Origin: Auriscalpium vulgare
Taxonomy: Eukaryota; Basidiomycota; Agaricomycetes; Russulales; Auriscalpiaceae
DNA length: 64,000 nucleotides
Direction of reading: 5' to 3'
Assembly: GCA_019915015.1 (NCBI GenBank)
Contig: JAHBBC010000006.1
Coordinates: 992,001 to 1,056,000 of the forward strand
Part shown: in pieces, positions 10,637-21,879 of the stretch
Position numbering within the stretch: the first letter of the stretch is position 1
How the letters are laid out: every line of letters begins with the position of its first letter
The notes under the pieces: model-generated
Database searches by the model: none
Told to the model about the DNA's origin: nothing
Seen by the model: only the letters and a program-made list of their open reading frames with translations
Program-made: the position numbers and the translations under genes

Positions 10637-11492
10637 GATGGGCACCCACATGTAGTAGGGTGGTAATGTCACATGTGTCCAAAACCAGATCCCTAGTACA
10701 GCACTAAAGGGGATATTGTAATGTGTGTGAGCAAGTGAAAGAGACAAGTGAGGGGCAGTGCAAGCGCATGGGGAATGGTCAGTGCTGTCAAGAAGTGTGG
10801 AAGAGGTGTCCTACAATGTGGAACAAGACAATATGAACGGAATAGAAGACAATGGAGATGTGGCGAGCAATAGAATGCACTCTGATATAGGAGGGAGTTG
10901 TAGGCAACTGCTGCGATGTTGTGACACTGCAATTTTTCAGAGGAATGCACTGGAATGGTGTGTGCAATGGTTGGAGTGGTGGAGCAATAATTAGAGCACT
11001 GGCACAATCACAGAACAATTGGGATCAGAGAAATGCAGCATGAGCTCGAGAGCTGAGCTGTACTATGGTCGGAGGATAGGCGTGACTGTGGAGGTACTTG
11101 GCAGTCACAGAGTTATCGGAGTAGTGTGGCGCACATGTTCTAACAACAATCTCGATGATCAAAATGTCATATGAAATCCTGCCAAGATGTGACAGCAGTC
11201 TGTGCTCAAGGTCATGTGGTCGCAGTCAAAACAATGTGCGAGTGGTTGGATGACTGTGTGTGGGGCATGCAACTGAGTCGATGGTCTGAGTGTGGTGTCC
11301 AAGGTATGATTCCTATTGCGTGAATGCCCTGCGAGACTCCAACGGTCACAACTCTGGCTCCAATCTTGCGAGCGCTGAGAGACTAATTGGGTGGTTGGAG
11401 CTTGTCTGCGCAACTTTCTGACCTCCGGAATTGCGTGACTGTCGGCTTGTCAAAAGTGTGAACATTGGAAAACGATTGCCTCGCAGCGAGGT
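10637..11492 (+). repeat. Segment shared with repeats at 22300-22960 and 50262-51985
   Basis: It begins TGATGGGCACCCACA and ends near GATTGCCTCGCA. Long stretches match the 50262-51985 repeat (for example AGTGCAAGCGCATGG and TGGTGTCCAAGGTATGATTCC). The inverse complement matches parts of 22300-22960. It is a component of the body of the 3.1 kb element. The origin is unknown. Confidence 0.6.
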
Positions 11493-13003
11493 GACAAGCC
11501 TCGTCCCGCGCGCTGAGAGGAATTCTTAACTATCTTTTTGCAGTTTCAACCAAGTCCTTGGTCACATTACCTAGGCCTTCCCGTGCCACAATTAGAACAC
11601 TCTGCCGACTCCCATGCTACTCGCACTAAGCACCCGACCGCATGCCCAGTCGCCATACGCTAGCCAGCACAACATTTCCCATGCCTGTCACGGCGCATCA
11701 GATTTGCATTAGACTTGCACAGCCTGGTCGCACGACGGCCACACCCGGCGCTACACAGTGCTGGTGCTCCCACGCCATCCGAGTACTGCCCCAGTTGCCC
11801 ATTGTCCGCACCACTGTCCCGACCGCTCCAACACCCTCTGACTCAGCGCTCCCGACATGCCCGCTCCCCTCCAACACATCCTAGCATCTATCGACACATG
11901 CTACCATCTCATATTCATGAGCGCCTTGCGATTGACTCGCAACCCAGCCACTCCACATGTTGGAAGCATTGCCACATTCACGATCGGAAGACGCAGCCTT
12001 GTGTCACCATTATCGGACCACCGCTATCATGCTCAATATGGCACGCCTTGTCTGTTCCCATGCTCCCCGAGGCTGTTTCCCACAGTCAACAACAGAGCGG
12101 ATCATTTCCCGCGCTGTTTCCTTTGTCCTTTGACAGTGCAGATCACTCGCTCGACATTGTCCCCTGCCTCGTTCCTCATTGTCTGACTGTCGCATGACTC
12201 CCCCGCATTGTCCGTACCATTTGATATGATGCTGCTATCTTTCCCTTTGTCTTTCTGATGTCTCTGTACTTACTTGATTGGACACGCACTGTATTTGTCA
12301 CAACATATAAATAGTTGTCGGATACTCTGTGCAATGCAAGTTACGTTCCCCCCTCATCGCTCCCAGCACATTTCATTTGTGCACTCTTGTCGCCTTCGTA
12401 TCATATAGCGGTCAACACCGGTTGACTGCTCTGACGCCTTAGCCTCAGCCATCATCTTAGCCTTTGTTCTCGCTTCCTGTCTCATCGCTCCCATCTTGTT
12501 CCATCCTTGTTGCCTTTGCCCGAGTCATCGATTGCAATCGCGTTGCAGTCTTCCGGCGTCGCTCGTCTTGTCACTGTCGCGCCCTCAATCGGAACGCCAT
12601 AGGTTTGATCGGAGATGGTCGTTGCTTACTCCGGGACTCCTGACGCTCGCTCGCACACACATCAACACCTCGGTAGCGCTCTAGGGATCTGGTCGACTCT
12701 GCTGTTTACTGCCCTACCTGGTGGTGTCCATCAGCGGAACGAGGAATATCATCAGCGTGAATGCACTTGGTAGATCTTGGTCTACACACAGGGAAATATG
12801 CACTGGCTAATACATCACAAGTCCTGCAGACTCCAGTACCCTAACCATTGTGTGTGCATTTATTGTAGCTTTCTGACAATATATAATATGTGTATATTGT
12901 ATCAGGGAAAAGGCAAGAATTTGATAAAAAGAGCAAAGTGTATTGTAGGGTAAGAGGGGATAGAAGGTTGATACAGACTATCCACAGCTGTTCAATGAGT
13001 ATA

Positions 13004-13089
13004 GCCTTCTAGTCTAGTGGTTACTGCTCTTAGACTATGTTATGTAACTCATAAACTGCATGCTGTGGGTTCAATTCCCTCTATGTGCG
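13004..13089 (+). ncRNA. tRNA-like module inside element copy 1
   Basis: It contains an A-box-like TAGTCTAGTGG (13010-13020) and a B-box-like GGGTTCAATTCCC (13068-13080), spaced as in a tRNA gene with an intron or enlarged anticodon arm. The acceptor ends (GCCTTCT against the sequence after the B box) do not pair well, so it is not a functional tRNA. It resembles the head of a tRNA-derived SINE. RNA polymerase III transcription is possible but not shown. Confidence 0.5.
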
Positions 13090-14118
13090 CATTTTTAATA
13101 GTAAAAATATTAGGCCCGGGTATTGTAATAGCCGGAGTAGAGAAAAATGACGTAGCAAACCGGATCAATTGGTAGAATGCCCTCTAAAACTACGTCATCT
13201 TTCTCTGCATCAACCGTGGGAACTTTCTACCAAAAATGGAAACTCTAAGGCCTCTTTTTCTGATCACAGAACAATTTGAATCATGAGCATATCAGTGTTA
13301 GTTAGCTTGCAAAACGCAAAATACTCACAGACACGAGTGTCTTTTGGAGCGAGGATGTGGAAAAGCATTGGGCAGAAGCTGCTTAGCTAAGAATTACTGA
13401 ATTTGGCAGGTGGAACGACGCGACTTGACCGTGTGAGACCATTTCCTAAAGCGACTTTCCTGACGGGCACTTTTTGGCCTGACTGGTTGGAGAAAAAAAC
13501 GATTAAGAGTAATCGTAAAGCGCCTGTCATATTGCGCGTCCTCGGAGAGATCAAGTTCCTTCGTTTCTACGACTACAACAAGCCAGTCGCGCAACCTATC
13601 GTCGGGGTGCTCCCTCTTACGAAGCAATCACTTTTGCAAGCCCAGGCCATCACTCGCCGATACACTAAGCCGGACAACGGTAAATTCTCCGAATTCAGCC
13701 TTGCCACTCCATTCATGGCATATATATAATCGCTGCGGACATTATCCTGTCGGGAATCTACGCAAAGTGCTGGTCCACCGAAGTTCGTCGAGGAGTTATA
13801 GGCTCTGTGGTCTGTCTCATTCATTTTCCTTGGTAGAATCTACTGATGATCTTCAAGCCGGTACCTTACACGGAAATTTATGACTCTCAAGACCTGGCGT
13901 CCGGTGAAATGCCTTTGGAATCCCAGTACCTCCTCCGAGGCGACCTTGTCTATGTCGACGTAGGAATTGGGCGCTACAAATCCTCGTCTGACATGGAGAA
14001 CAAGCCCAAGGCCAAGGATATGACCCGCGTCAACTTCCAGATGAAACGAGTCGTACTTCTCGCCTCTGGAGAACCTGGTTTCGATTTTGGTGAGATGAAT
14101 AACTCGTCTTACCCTTAG

Positions 14119-14822
14119 GCAATGTTTCGTTTGTAAGATTATGTCGAGTTTGGTTGTCATAGATAGAAAAATCAGAAAATACCGGATCTCCGGCGAAACC
14201 TGGTGTGAGCGACAATTTCTGCCCGTCGCCTGAGTTCGGCTCTCTACTCAGAGCACGAGGGCTATTGACAGACCTACATGAACCCTAACCCTAGACACAA
14301 ACACAGAGGGAAACCACTTGTCGATTCAACGCCCCACTACAAATGCGGCCACGTGTCGACTGCGTCGCTCAATCCTGTTCTCCCGTGGCTGGTAATCATC
14401 CCAGCTACAGACGTCGACGCTGTCCTCTGCTGCATCCGATATGTCGGTCCGAAGATACGCAATGAGTCTGCACCAAGGCGGCATGAGCGTGGGAACTGCG
14501 CCTCTCCGCTCTGTGGTTCGAGTTAGCCCCTGTACTTAGCCCTTCGCTTTCGCGTTCAACCCTCTGCGTGTTCGCTCGCTACTCCCTACATCATGCTCAA
14601 GAGACGGCATTCTCCGGATGTTTTTTCACGAGCTGTCCGAAGCCGAGGCCGCGAAGAGAATTGCCCGTGCTCTGATGGTACGAGCAATTACTTGAAGCAA
14701 ATTGTCTCTGATATCTCCTAGAATATCTGAAAACTGTCCTGTCGAGCGGTGGGACACTGTCTGTGACCTGGCGTGTCTGTCGGCGCTGTGGTGGGCATAA
14801 ATAAACTTCAGAGTAATTTTTG
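14119..14822. other. No confident gene
   Basis: The stretch contains several short ORFs on both strands with weak protein character. A possible acceptor CTGTGCGTAG lies just at the start of the following duplicated module. I see no element ends here. Confidence 0.3.
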
Positions 14823-15228
14823 TTGACCCTGTGCGTAGGTATCGCGCAGAGTGTAGCGCCTGCTACCGATGGCGTTGATCCTACCAATGCCTGCGCACTT
14901 GACACCAACGCCGCATCGAATGAAGGCGCTGTGGCGAGCGCTTTCGAACCAACAGCTGAACCTATGATGGTGGACTGCGAGGCGTCGGGTTGGTCTCCGC
15001 CTTTCTTTGCTCTCCTTTCTCTCAGTTGACCCTGTGCGTAGGTATTGCGCAGAGTGTAGCGCCTGCTACCGATGGCGTCGATCCTACCAATACCCGCGCA
15101 CTTGACGCCAACGCCGCGTCGAATGAAGGCGCCGTGGCGAGCGCTTTCGAACCAACAGCTGAACCTATGATGGTGGACTGCGAGGCGTCGGGTTGGTCTC
15201 TGCCTTTCTTTGCTCTCCTTTCTCTCAA
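14823..15228 (+). repeat. 203-bp tandem duplication containing an exon-like unit
   Basis: Two units, starting at 14823 and 15026, are nearly identical. Each begins TTGACCCTGTGCGTAG, an intron-end-like sequence. Each then encodes about 50 residues in one frame (AQSVAPATDGVDPTN to MMVDCEASG) and ends in a polypyrimidine tract (CTTTCTTTGCTCTCC). The repeat thus looks like a duplicated exon with flanking intron. A third, shorter unit with a related end (EDSGPSG then GTTAGT) follows near 15240-15330. Confidence 0.6.
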
Positions 15229-17436
15229 TTGCAGTGCAGAAAATCAATCAACCGGCCGTCTGTCCGGTCGCGGTCTTGTCCATCATCAAGCTACGCCTAA
15301 CGTGGAGGACTCTGGGCCGTCGGGTTAGTCACCTATTCATCTTGCTTGCATTTCTTTAAACTCGGTACAGAAATTCATCCGGATGACTTACGGTTCGGCC
15401 ATGGCGTCGTCGACCAGAAACTTTTACCTGGTCAGTTTCGGTTATGCGCAACGCCCAGGCTCGTCTGATGTCTTATTCAGCCGAGAGAGAATGGCTCGAA
15501 GGAAAAGGCAGTATGGCCGCTGTTTTCGACGCTGTCTTTGCTAATAAGGCGGAGCATGTCTCGGACTCCGGGCTGTACACTGAGCCGATTTGTTGCCCGC
15601 ACTCCGGTCACGTCGATGGCGAAGACATTCGGTTTTCTAATAGAGCGCTTATGCAGGCGAGCATTTTATTTTAAAAAAATAGCGAGAAGAACCACAACTA
15701 GGCGTCTCTATGGTTCTCGCACGTACGACTTGGAACCCTCAGCAAATTTTGTTCTCCGTAGAAGATATGCTGTACGATTACAACTCTTAACTATGTGTCG
15801 CTTGTCACGGTACTTGACCAACAATATTTCTCCCGACGATCTGAAGAAACCCTGTCAGGCCTGCTCTGGACGTCTTCGACGGACAAGCTCCTAAAGCCAG
15901 CAGCGAGCCGCACATTTCCTTTTCCATGTGAAACCATTTCCACCCTGCGAGCAAGCAAGACAGGAGTGCTTCCGAATGAGACACAGATGCGTATAAAAGA
16001 CTTCCCTGGACACCTGTCGGATGCTCAACCAGCATGTCTCCATGCCCCACACCCTACCCCGGCGCTCTACTCGACTTACTCGCCACACCCTCCACCGCGT
16101 GCAGGTGTCGGGCAAGCTTCTACGCCGAAGCTCTCGAGCTTAACATTCACATCGAGCGCGGAGCCACCGCAGAGCGCGGTGCGCAACTTACAGGCTCGCT
16201 CTCCCTCCACGCACTCTACTTCTCAATTCTTATCACGCACGCTCTCAATCACGCTTCTGTTCTCCGACATCCCCCCCTCGTCACGGAGACACGTCAAGCG
16301 GGCAATCCAGGACACTGTCTAAGTGTTCTGTTCCACCCCTACCCGATGGAAGGAAAGAGCTTTATAGTCAGGCGCTTCATGTTAGCTTCTCGGGCGACCA
16401 CCTATGATTTTCTTACATCTTACGACCCGTTCTCGCTCATCGGCCGGCGGGTGCCCGACACTCAGAGGGAATTGGACACACTGTACCAAGCACCTATCCC
16501 TTCCCCGTAGATCTTTCGTCCCGACAAAGACCGCGCCGCATCCGGTGTACGCTATCTGCATACACGTACTGTACACTTGCAACACCAGTAATATAGCGAT
16601 TACCAAGTCCCAGCGTCACCGTTCGATCGCCTCATCCTTGCGACGCCCGGCGTCACCAGCATCAGCATTCACGGTGGGCCTATTGGCGAGCTGCTCGAGG
16701 TTGAAGGTCGTGGAGGTCGGGGAGAACGCGTCCACGGCGGAGCATTCTTCGCGAAGGGTCGAATCCACGTCTAAGAACACGTCGGGCGAGTGCGTCGGCT
16801 GGGGCAAGTGGAAGGCGAGTGACGTGCGACGGCAAGAAGCCCTGTGGTGGTCGTGAAGCTGAGAACATACGCAGCTCGGAGGAGAATTGAGAATACGCAC
16901 TCGAGTCCTCCCGCTGAAGTGACCGTTGCGTGTGGGCATTGTACACGACGGCTAAATGGAAAGCTACGCCACGCGCAAGGCGCGCGGCCTTGTCCTACAA
17001 GCGGGCGCGCGCCGGTATGGAGCAAGTTGTCATATGCAGGAGAGTGGGAGATGCCGTCGATGAGAAAATATAGCGATGAGAATGGCCTCGCTCGCTTCGT
17101 CGTTGACGTGGCGCCTGGTGAGCCTTCATACTTGTCGAATGGACGAATATCACACACTGGATGTAAGCCTTGGTGAGTTAATGACGAAAGGCAGCAAGTG
17201 GATCACAAACCTGTCAGGCCATGCCGAAAGTACTGATGCACACGCCGCGCACAGCCGTAATGGCTGCGACAGCGACAACGACCGTTGACAAGCACTTAGG
17301 CAAGCGAATTTTTCCTGATGAGTTCTGAGTCTCATGCATGACGATTCCTCTATAGTAATACATTGAGTAAGAGTGTAACTAGTTGTAGCATATCTGATGA
17401 GTGGAGAAGTCGCCAAGACTACAATCTGCAAAGACT
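15229..17436. other. Unresolved region with possible gene remnants
   Basis: Several ORFs of 70-175 codons overlap on both strands, and none is recognisable. The better candidates are 16034-16510 on the plus strand (ending RELDTLYQAPIPSP), 17045-17163 plus (MRKYSDENGLARFVVD, followed by a possible GTAAGC donor) and 16616-16939 minus (FLDVDSTLREEC). I could not thread a multi-exon model. It may be degenerate host sequence. Confidence 0.3.
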
Positions 17437-17651
17437 TCAGACCGGATTGAGGGCCTCCTCGACATCCTCGTTATCGGTAAGCTTCAAGATTGACTGGGGA
17501 TCCAAACGAAGATCGACGACAGGGTAGCCACGCTCACAATACCTCATTTCGACCTCCACGTACGCACTTACTTCAACGAAGTCATTTGCGAAGAGGTTTT
17601 GCAGCGAAATTTTCTTTATCTGATTGTTGCTGCGTCGGCAAGAGATACCCA
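17437..17651 (-). pseudogene. C-terminal fragment of an unknown gene cut by element copy 2
   Basis: The minus-strand frame encodes NLFANDFVEVSAYVEVE through LTDNEDVEEALNPV and a TGA stop. The acidic end and even composition look like a real protein C-terminus. The frame begins exactly where copy 2 of the 3.1 kb element starts (17652), so the gene appears interrupted there. Its upstream half is not found beyond the element. Function unknown. Confidence 0.42.
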
Positions 17652-20489
17652 CTTGGGGTTAATGGGCCAATGCACGCATGGCAGTACAATTACTCTTAAT
17701 CATTTAGGGGGGAGGGGGGCTTGGCCATCCAACATACAACTGACTGCCTGGTGTAATTATGTCCTTTTTGAATATGTTGGAGATATAATACTTGGGGTTA
17801 ATGGCTCTGGCTCCGCATGCAGGAAAGTGACTCTGTGACTGTATTGAGATGTCAGGGCAAAGTTGTGGTGATGGGCACCCACATGTAGTAGGGTGGTAAT
17901 GTCACATGTGTCCAAAACCAGATCCCTAGTACAGCACTAAAGGGGATATTGTAATGTGTGTGAGCAAGTGAAAGAGACAAGTGAGGGGCAGTGCAAGCGC
18001 ATGGGGAATGGTCAGTGCTGTCAAGAAGTGTGGAAGAGGTGTCCTACAATGTGGAACAAGACAATATGAACGGAATAGAAGACAATGGAGATGTGGCGAG
18101 CAATAGAATGCACTCTGATATAGGAGGGAGTTGTAGGCAACTGCTGCGATGTTGTGACACTGCAATTTTTCAGAGGAATGCACTGGAATGGTGTGTGCAA
18201 TGGTTGGAGTGGTGGAGCAATAATTAGAGCACTGGCACAATCACAGAACAATTGGGATCAGAGAAATGCAGCATGAGCTCGAGAGCTGAGCTGTACTATG
18301 GTCGGAGGATAGGCGTGACTGTGGAGGTACTTGGCAGTCACAGAGTTATCGGAGTAGTGTGGCGCACATGTTCTAACAACAATCTCGATGATCAAAATGT
18401 CATATGAAATCCTGCCAAGATGTGACAGCAGTCTGTGCTCAAGGTCATGTGGTCGCAGTCAAAACAATGTGCGAGTGGTTGGATGACTGTGTGTGGGGCA
18501 TGCAACTGAGTCGATGGTCTGAGTGTGGTGTCCAAGGTATGATTCCTATTGCGTGAATGCCCTGCGAGACTCCAACGGTCACAACTCTGGCTCCAATCTT
18601 GCGAGCGCTGAGAGACTAATTGGGTGGTTGGAGCTTGTCTGCGCAACTTTCTGACCTCCGGAATTGCGTGACTGTCGGCTTGTCAAAAGTGTGAACATTG
18701 GAAAACGATTGCCTCGCAGCGAGGTGACAAGCCTCGTCCCGCGCGCTGAGAGGAATTCTTAACTATCTTTTTGCAGTTTCAACCAAGTCCTTGGTCACAT
18801 TACCTAGGCCTTCCCGTGCCACAATTAGAACACTCTGCCGACTCCCATGCTACTCGCACTAAGCACCCGACCGCATGCCCAGTCGCCATACGCTAGCCAG
18901 CACAACATTTCCCATGCCTGTCACGGCGCATCAGATTTGCATTAGACTTGCACAGCCTGGTCGCACGACGGCCACACCCGGCGCTACACAGTGCTGGTGC
19001 TCCCACGCCATCCGAGTACTGCCCCAGTTGCCCATTGTCCGCACCACTGTCCCGACCGCTCCAACACCCTCTGACTCAGCGCTCCCGACATGCCCGCTCC
19101 CCTCCAACACATCCTAGCATCTATCGACACATGCTACCATCTCATATTCATGAGCGCCTTGCGATTGACTCGCAACCCAGCCACTCCACATGTTGGAAGC
19201 ATTGCCACATTCACGATCGGAAGACGCAGCCTTGTGTCACCATTATCGGACCACCGCTATCATGCTCAATATGGCACGCCTTGTCTGTTCCCATGCTCCC
19301 CGAGGCTGTTTCCCACAGTCAACAACAGAGCGGATCATTTCCCGCGCTGTTTCCTTTGTCCTTTGACAGTGCAGATCACTCGCTCGACATTGTCCCCTGC
19401 CTCGTTCCTCATTGTCTGACTGTCGCATGACTCCCCCGCATTGTCCGTACCATTTGATATGATGCTGCTATCTTTCCCTTTGTCTTTCTGATGTCTCTGT
19501 ACTTACTTGATTGGACACGCACTGTATTTGTCACAACATATAAATAGTTGTCGGATACTCTGTGCAATGCAAGTTACGTTCCCCCCTCATCGCTCCCAGC
19601 ACATTTCATTTGTGCACTCTTGTCGCCTTCGTATCATATAGCGGTCAACACCGGTTGACTGCTCTGACGCCTTAGCCTCAGCCATCATCTTAGCCTTTGT
19701 TCTCGCTTCCTGTCTCATCGCTCCCATCTTGTTCCATCCTTGTTGCCTTTGCCCGAGTCATCGATTGCAATCGCGTTGCAGTCTTCCGGCGTCGCTCGTC
19801 TTGTCACTGTCGCGCCCTCAATCGGAACGCCATAGGTTTGATCGGAGATGGTCGTTGCTTACTCCGGGACTCCTGACGCTCGCTCGCACACACATCAACA
19901 CCTCGGTAGCGCTCTAGGGATCTGGTCGACTCTGCTGTTTACTGCCCTACCTGGTGGTGTCCATCAGCGGAACGAGGAATATCATCAGCGTGAATGCACT
20001 TGGTAGATCTTGGTCTACACACAGGGAAATATGCACTGGCTAATACATCACAAGTCCTGCAGACTCCAGTACCCTAACCATTGTGTGTGCATTTATTGTA
20101 GCTTTCTGACAATATATAATATGTGTATATTGTATCAGGGAAAAGGCAAGAATTTGATAAAAAGAGCAAAGTGTATTGTAGGGTAAGAGGGGATAGAAGG
20201 TTGATACAGACTATCCACAGCTGTTCAATGAGTATAGCCTTCTAGTCTAGTGGTTACTGCTCTTAGACTATGTTATGTAACTCATAAACTGCATGCTGTG
20301 GGTTCAATTCCCTCTATGTGCGCATTTTTAATAGTAAAAATATTAGGCCCGGGTATTGTAATAGCCGGAGTAGAGAAAAATGACGTAGCAAACCGGATCA
20401 ATTGGTAGAATGCCCTCTAAAACTACGTCATCTTTCTCTGCATCAACCGTGGGAACTTTCTACCAAAAATGGAAACTCTAAGGCCTCTT
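17652..20489. mobile_element. 3.1 kb family, copy 2 (lacks one end)
   Basis: It begins CTTGGGGTTAATGG as copy 1 does, and matches copy 1 at a constant offset of 7233 bp for about 2.84 kb. All encoded ORFs in this span have identical translations in the two copies, so divergence is very low. It stops at CTAAGGCCTCTT, where the terminus of copy 3 starts in the opposite orientation. The conserved tail and second end present in copy 1 (13258-13518) are missing. Confidence 0.78.
20237..20322 (+). ncRNA. tRNA-like module inside element copy 2
   Basis: Same A-box-like TAGTCTAGTGG and B-box-like GGGTTCAATTCCC as in copy 1, at the 7233-bp offset, and identical where compared. Not a functional tRNA by acceptor pairing. 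Confidence 0.5.
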
Positions 20490-21564
20490 TTACGATTACT
20501 CTTAATCGTTTCTTTCTTCAACCAAGTCAGGCCAAAACGTGAACACATTATAAGTCGCTTTAGGAAATAGATCCCACGGTCAAGTCGCGTCGTCCCAACT
20601 GCCTTTTTCAGTAATTCTTAGCTAAGCAGGTCCTGCCGCACCTTGCAGGATCCTCACACTTCAACTATAGCACTAGCATGGTTCTCATTACGAGTACTCT
20701 TAATTATGATTCCTCCTAATCATTTATTTTCTCCATCAGTCAGGCAAAATGCATGCATTAGAAAGAATGCTGTAGGAGATATGTCCCAAAGCTTGGACTA
20801 AAGTCAAGTCGTGTCATCCCATCTGCCTAATTCTGTAATTCTTAGCTAAGTAGCTCCTGCCTGCCCTGTGATTTACATACCTTTGCACTGCAAAAGACAC
20901 TCGTGTCTGCGAGTATTTTGCATTTTCCAAGCTAATTAGCATTGATATACACATGATACCAATTGTTCTCAGGTCAGAAGAGAAGGCCTTCTAACTTCCC
21001 TTTTTGGTAACATGTTCCCACGGGGTGACAATGGTGAGGTTGGCAATTGGGAGGGCTCTAGTTGCTAACTACCATGCATTATATATACCAGAAGTGTTGA
21101 GAGGATGTTGATCATGTGAATAGCCAATGATATAATTCCTCAACAAGCATGTGAAAATGACGCAGTTGAATCAGGCAGACTGGGATTTTTGCCGGTCAAT
21201 GAGTCATTGCTTACTAATCCGGGGATAAAGTACCCGGTTACCCGTTAATTGAGCAATTTTTAGCTAAGTAGCTCCTGCCCAATGTTTTTCAACACCTTCT
21301 CACTTCCAAAGACACTCATGTCTGCAAGTATTTTGCGTTTTGCAAGCTAACCAGCAACAATATGAACATGTTTTCAATTGTTCTCGAGTCAGCAAAAAAT
21401 ACTGCACGATTTCCATTTTAGGTAAAATTTTCCCACGGGTAGGCCAAACACGCACCATGACGCATCAACCGGCACTTTCAACTGTGTGCAGGTTTAAACG
21501 CGTCATGGTGCACAAACCCGGCTACTACAATACCCGGGCTGAATAATTATATCATTAAAAAGTC

Positions 21565-21642
21565 GCACAGAGGGAGAATTGAACCTACAACCTCTTGGTT
21601 CTTTATATCAACCAATAGCATTGACCACTACACTACAAGGCC
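21565..21642 (-). ncRNA. tRNA-like module inside element copy 3
   Basis: On the minus strand it reads GCCTTGTAGTGTAGTGG (A-box-like) and GTAGGTTCAATTCTCC (B-box-like). Between them TTGGTT and AACCAA can pair as an anticodon-type stem. It is diverged from copies 1 and 2 but keeps the same boxes and position in the element. Confidence 0.5.
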
Positions 21643-21879
21643 ATTTAGCTTTATAGGATATGTACAGTAGTTGTTGACCTTCTATCTTCTCCTGCCCTAC
21701 AAGACAGTTTGCTCTTTGCATCTATTTCTTTCCCCTTCTTTGATACTTTGGGAAAAGATATATATATCTAAAGCTACAATTATTGTGATTTGCAAAATGG
21801 ATGAGAATCACTGAAAAAAAGAGTTCAGAGGTCTTCGACCCGTGGGCTGCGGCGCCACCAGGTGCCGTGGCTTCGCTCT

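Larger units (their letters stand above)
10419..13518. mobile_element. Helentron/Helitron2-like non-autonomous element, copy 1 (complete)
   Basis: This 3100-bp insertion splits the gene at 9196-14118. Deleting it restores the gene's reading frame with no target-site duplication. One end begins CTTGGGGTTAATGG and the other ends GAGTAATCGTAA. The motif ATTACTCTTAATC lies about 37 bp inside the left end and its inverted copy about 5 bp inside the right end, so the inverted repeats are asymmetrically placed. A small hairpin sits between the left end and that motif. Inside are a G-rich patch (10471-10485), a long non-coding body, a tRNA-like module (13004-13089), a hairpin (13141-13206), and a conserved tail. 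Short ORFs in it are not protein-like. No Rep/helicase or transposase is present. The Helentron-type assignment is inference from structure. Confidence 0.68.
9196..14118 (+). pseudogene. Multi-exon hypothetical gene split by the 3.1 kb element
   Basis: Unidentified fungal gene. I can thread one reading frame through exons 9196-9347, 9401-9519, 9569-9697, 9756-9959, 10019-10256 and 10305-10418. Each junction has GT...AG introns of 49-60 nt, three of them with GTGCGT donors. It starts MAGTKRPAEHAAP, and the middle is serine/proline rich and disordered. Exon six is then interrupted by the mobile element 10419-13518. Frame and sense resume at 13519 (ATNE then APVILRVLGEIK). Further on the frame breaks at a TA repeat near 13725-13731, where two extra bases would explain the shift. 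It meets a TAG near 13841 where a Gln codon is expected, then continues to FKPVPYTEIYDSQDL and beyond. It is therefore a decayed gene. No catalytic motif is recognised. Confidence 0.68.

Noticed and set aside
11642..12684. Long overlapping ORFs (up to 160 codons) in copy 1, and the same in copy 2
   Set aside because: Three frames are open at once with low-complexity Ser/Pro/His composition, as expected from C/T-rich non-coding sequence.
13004..13089. Functional tRNA gene
   Set aside because: A and B boxes are recognisable, but the acceptor arms do not pair and the anticodon region is not tRNA-like. The sequence is repeated inside mobile elements.
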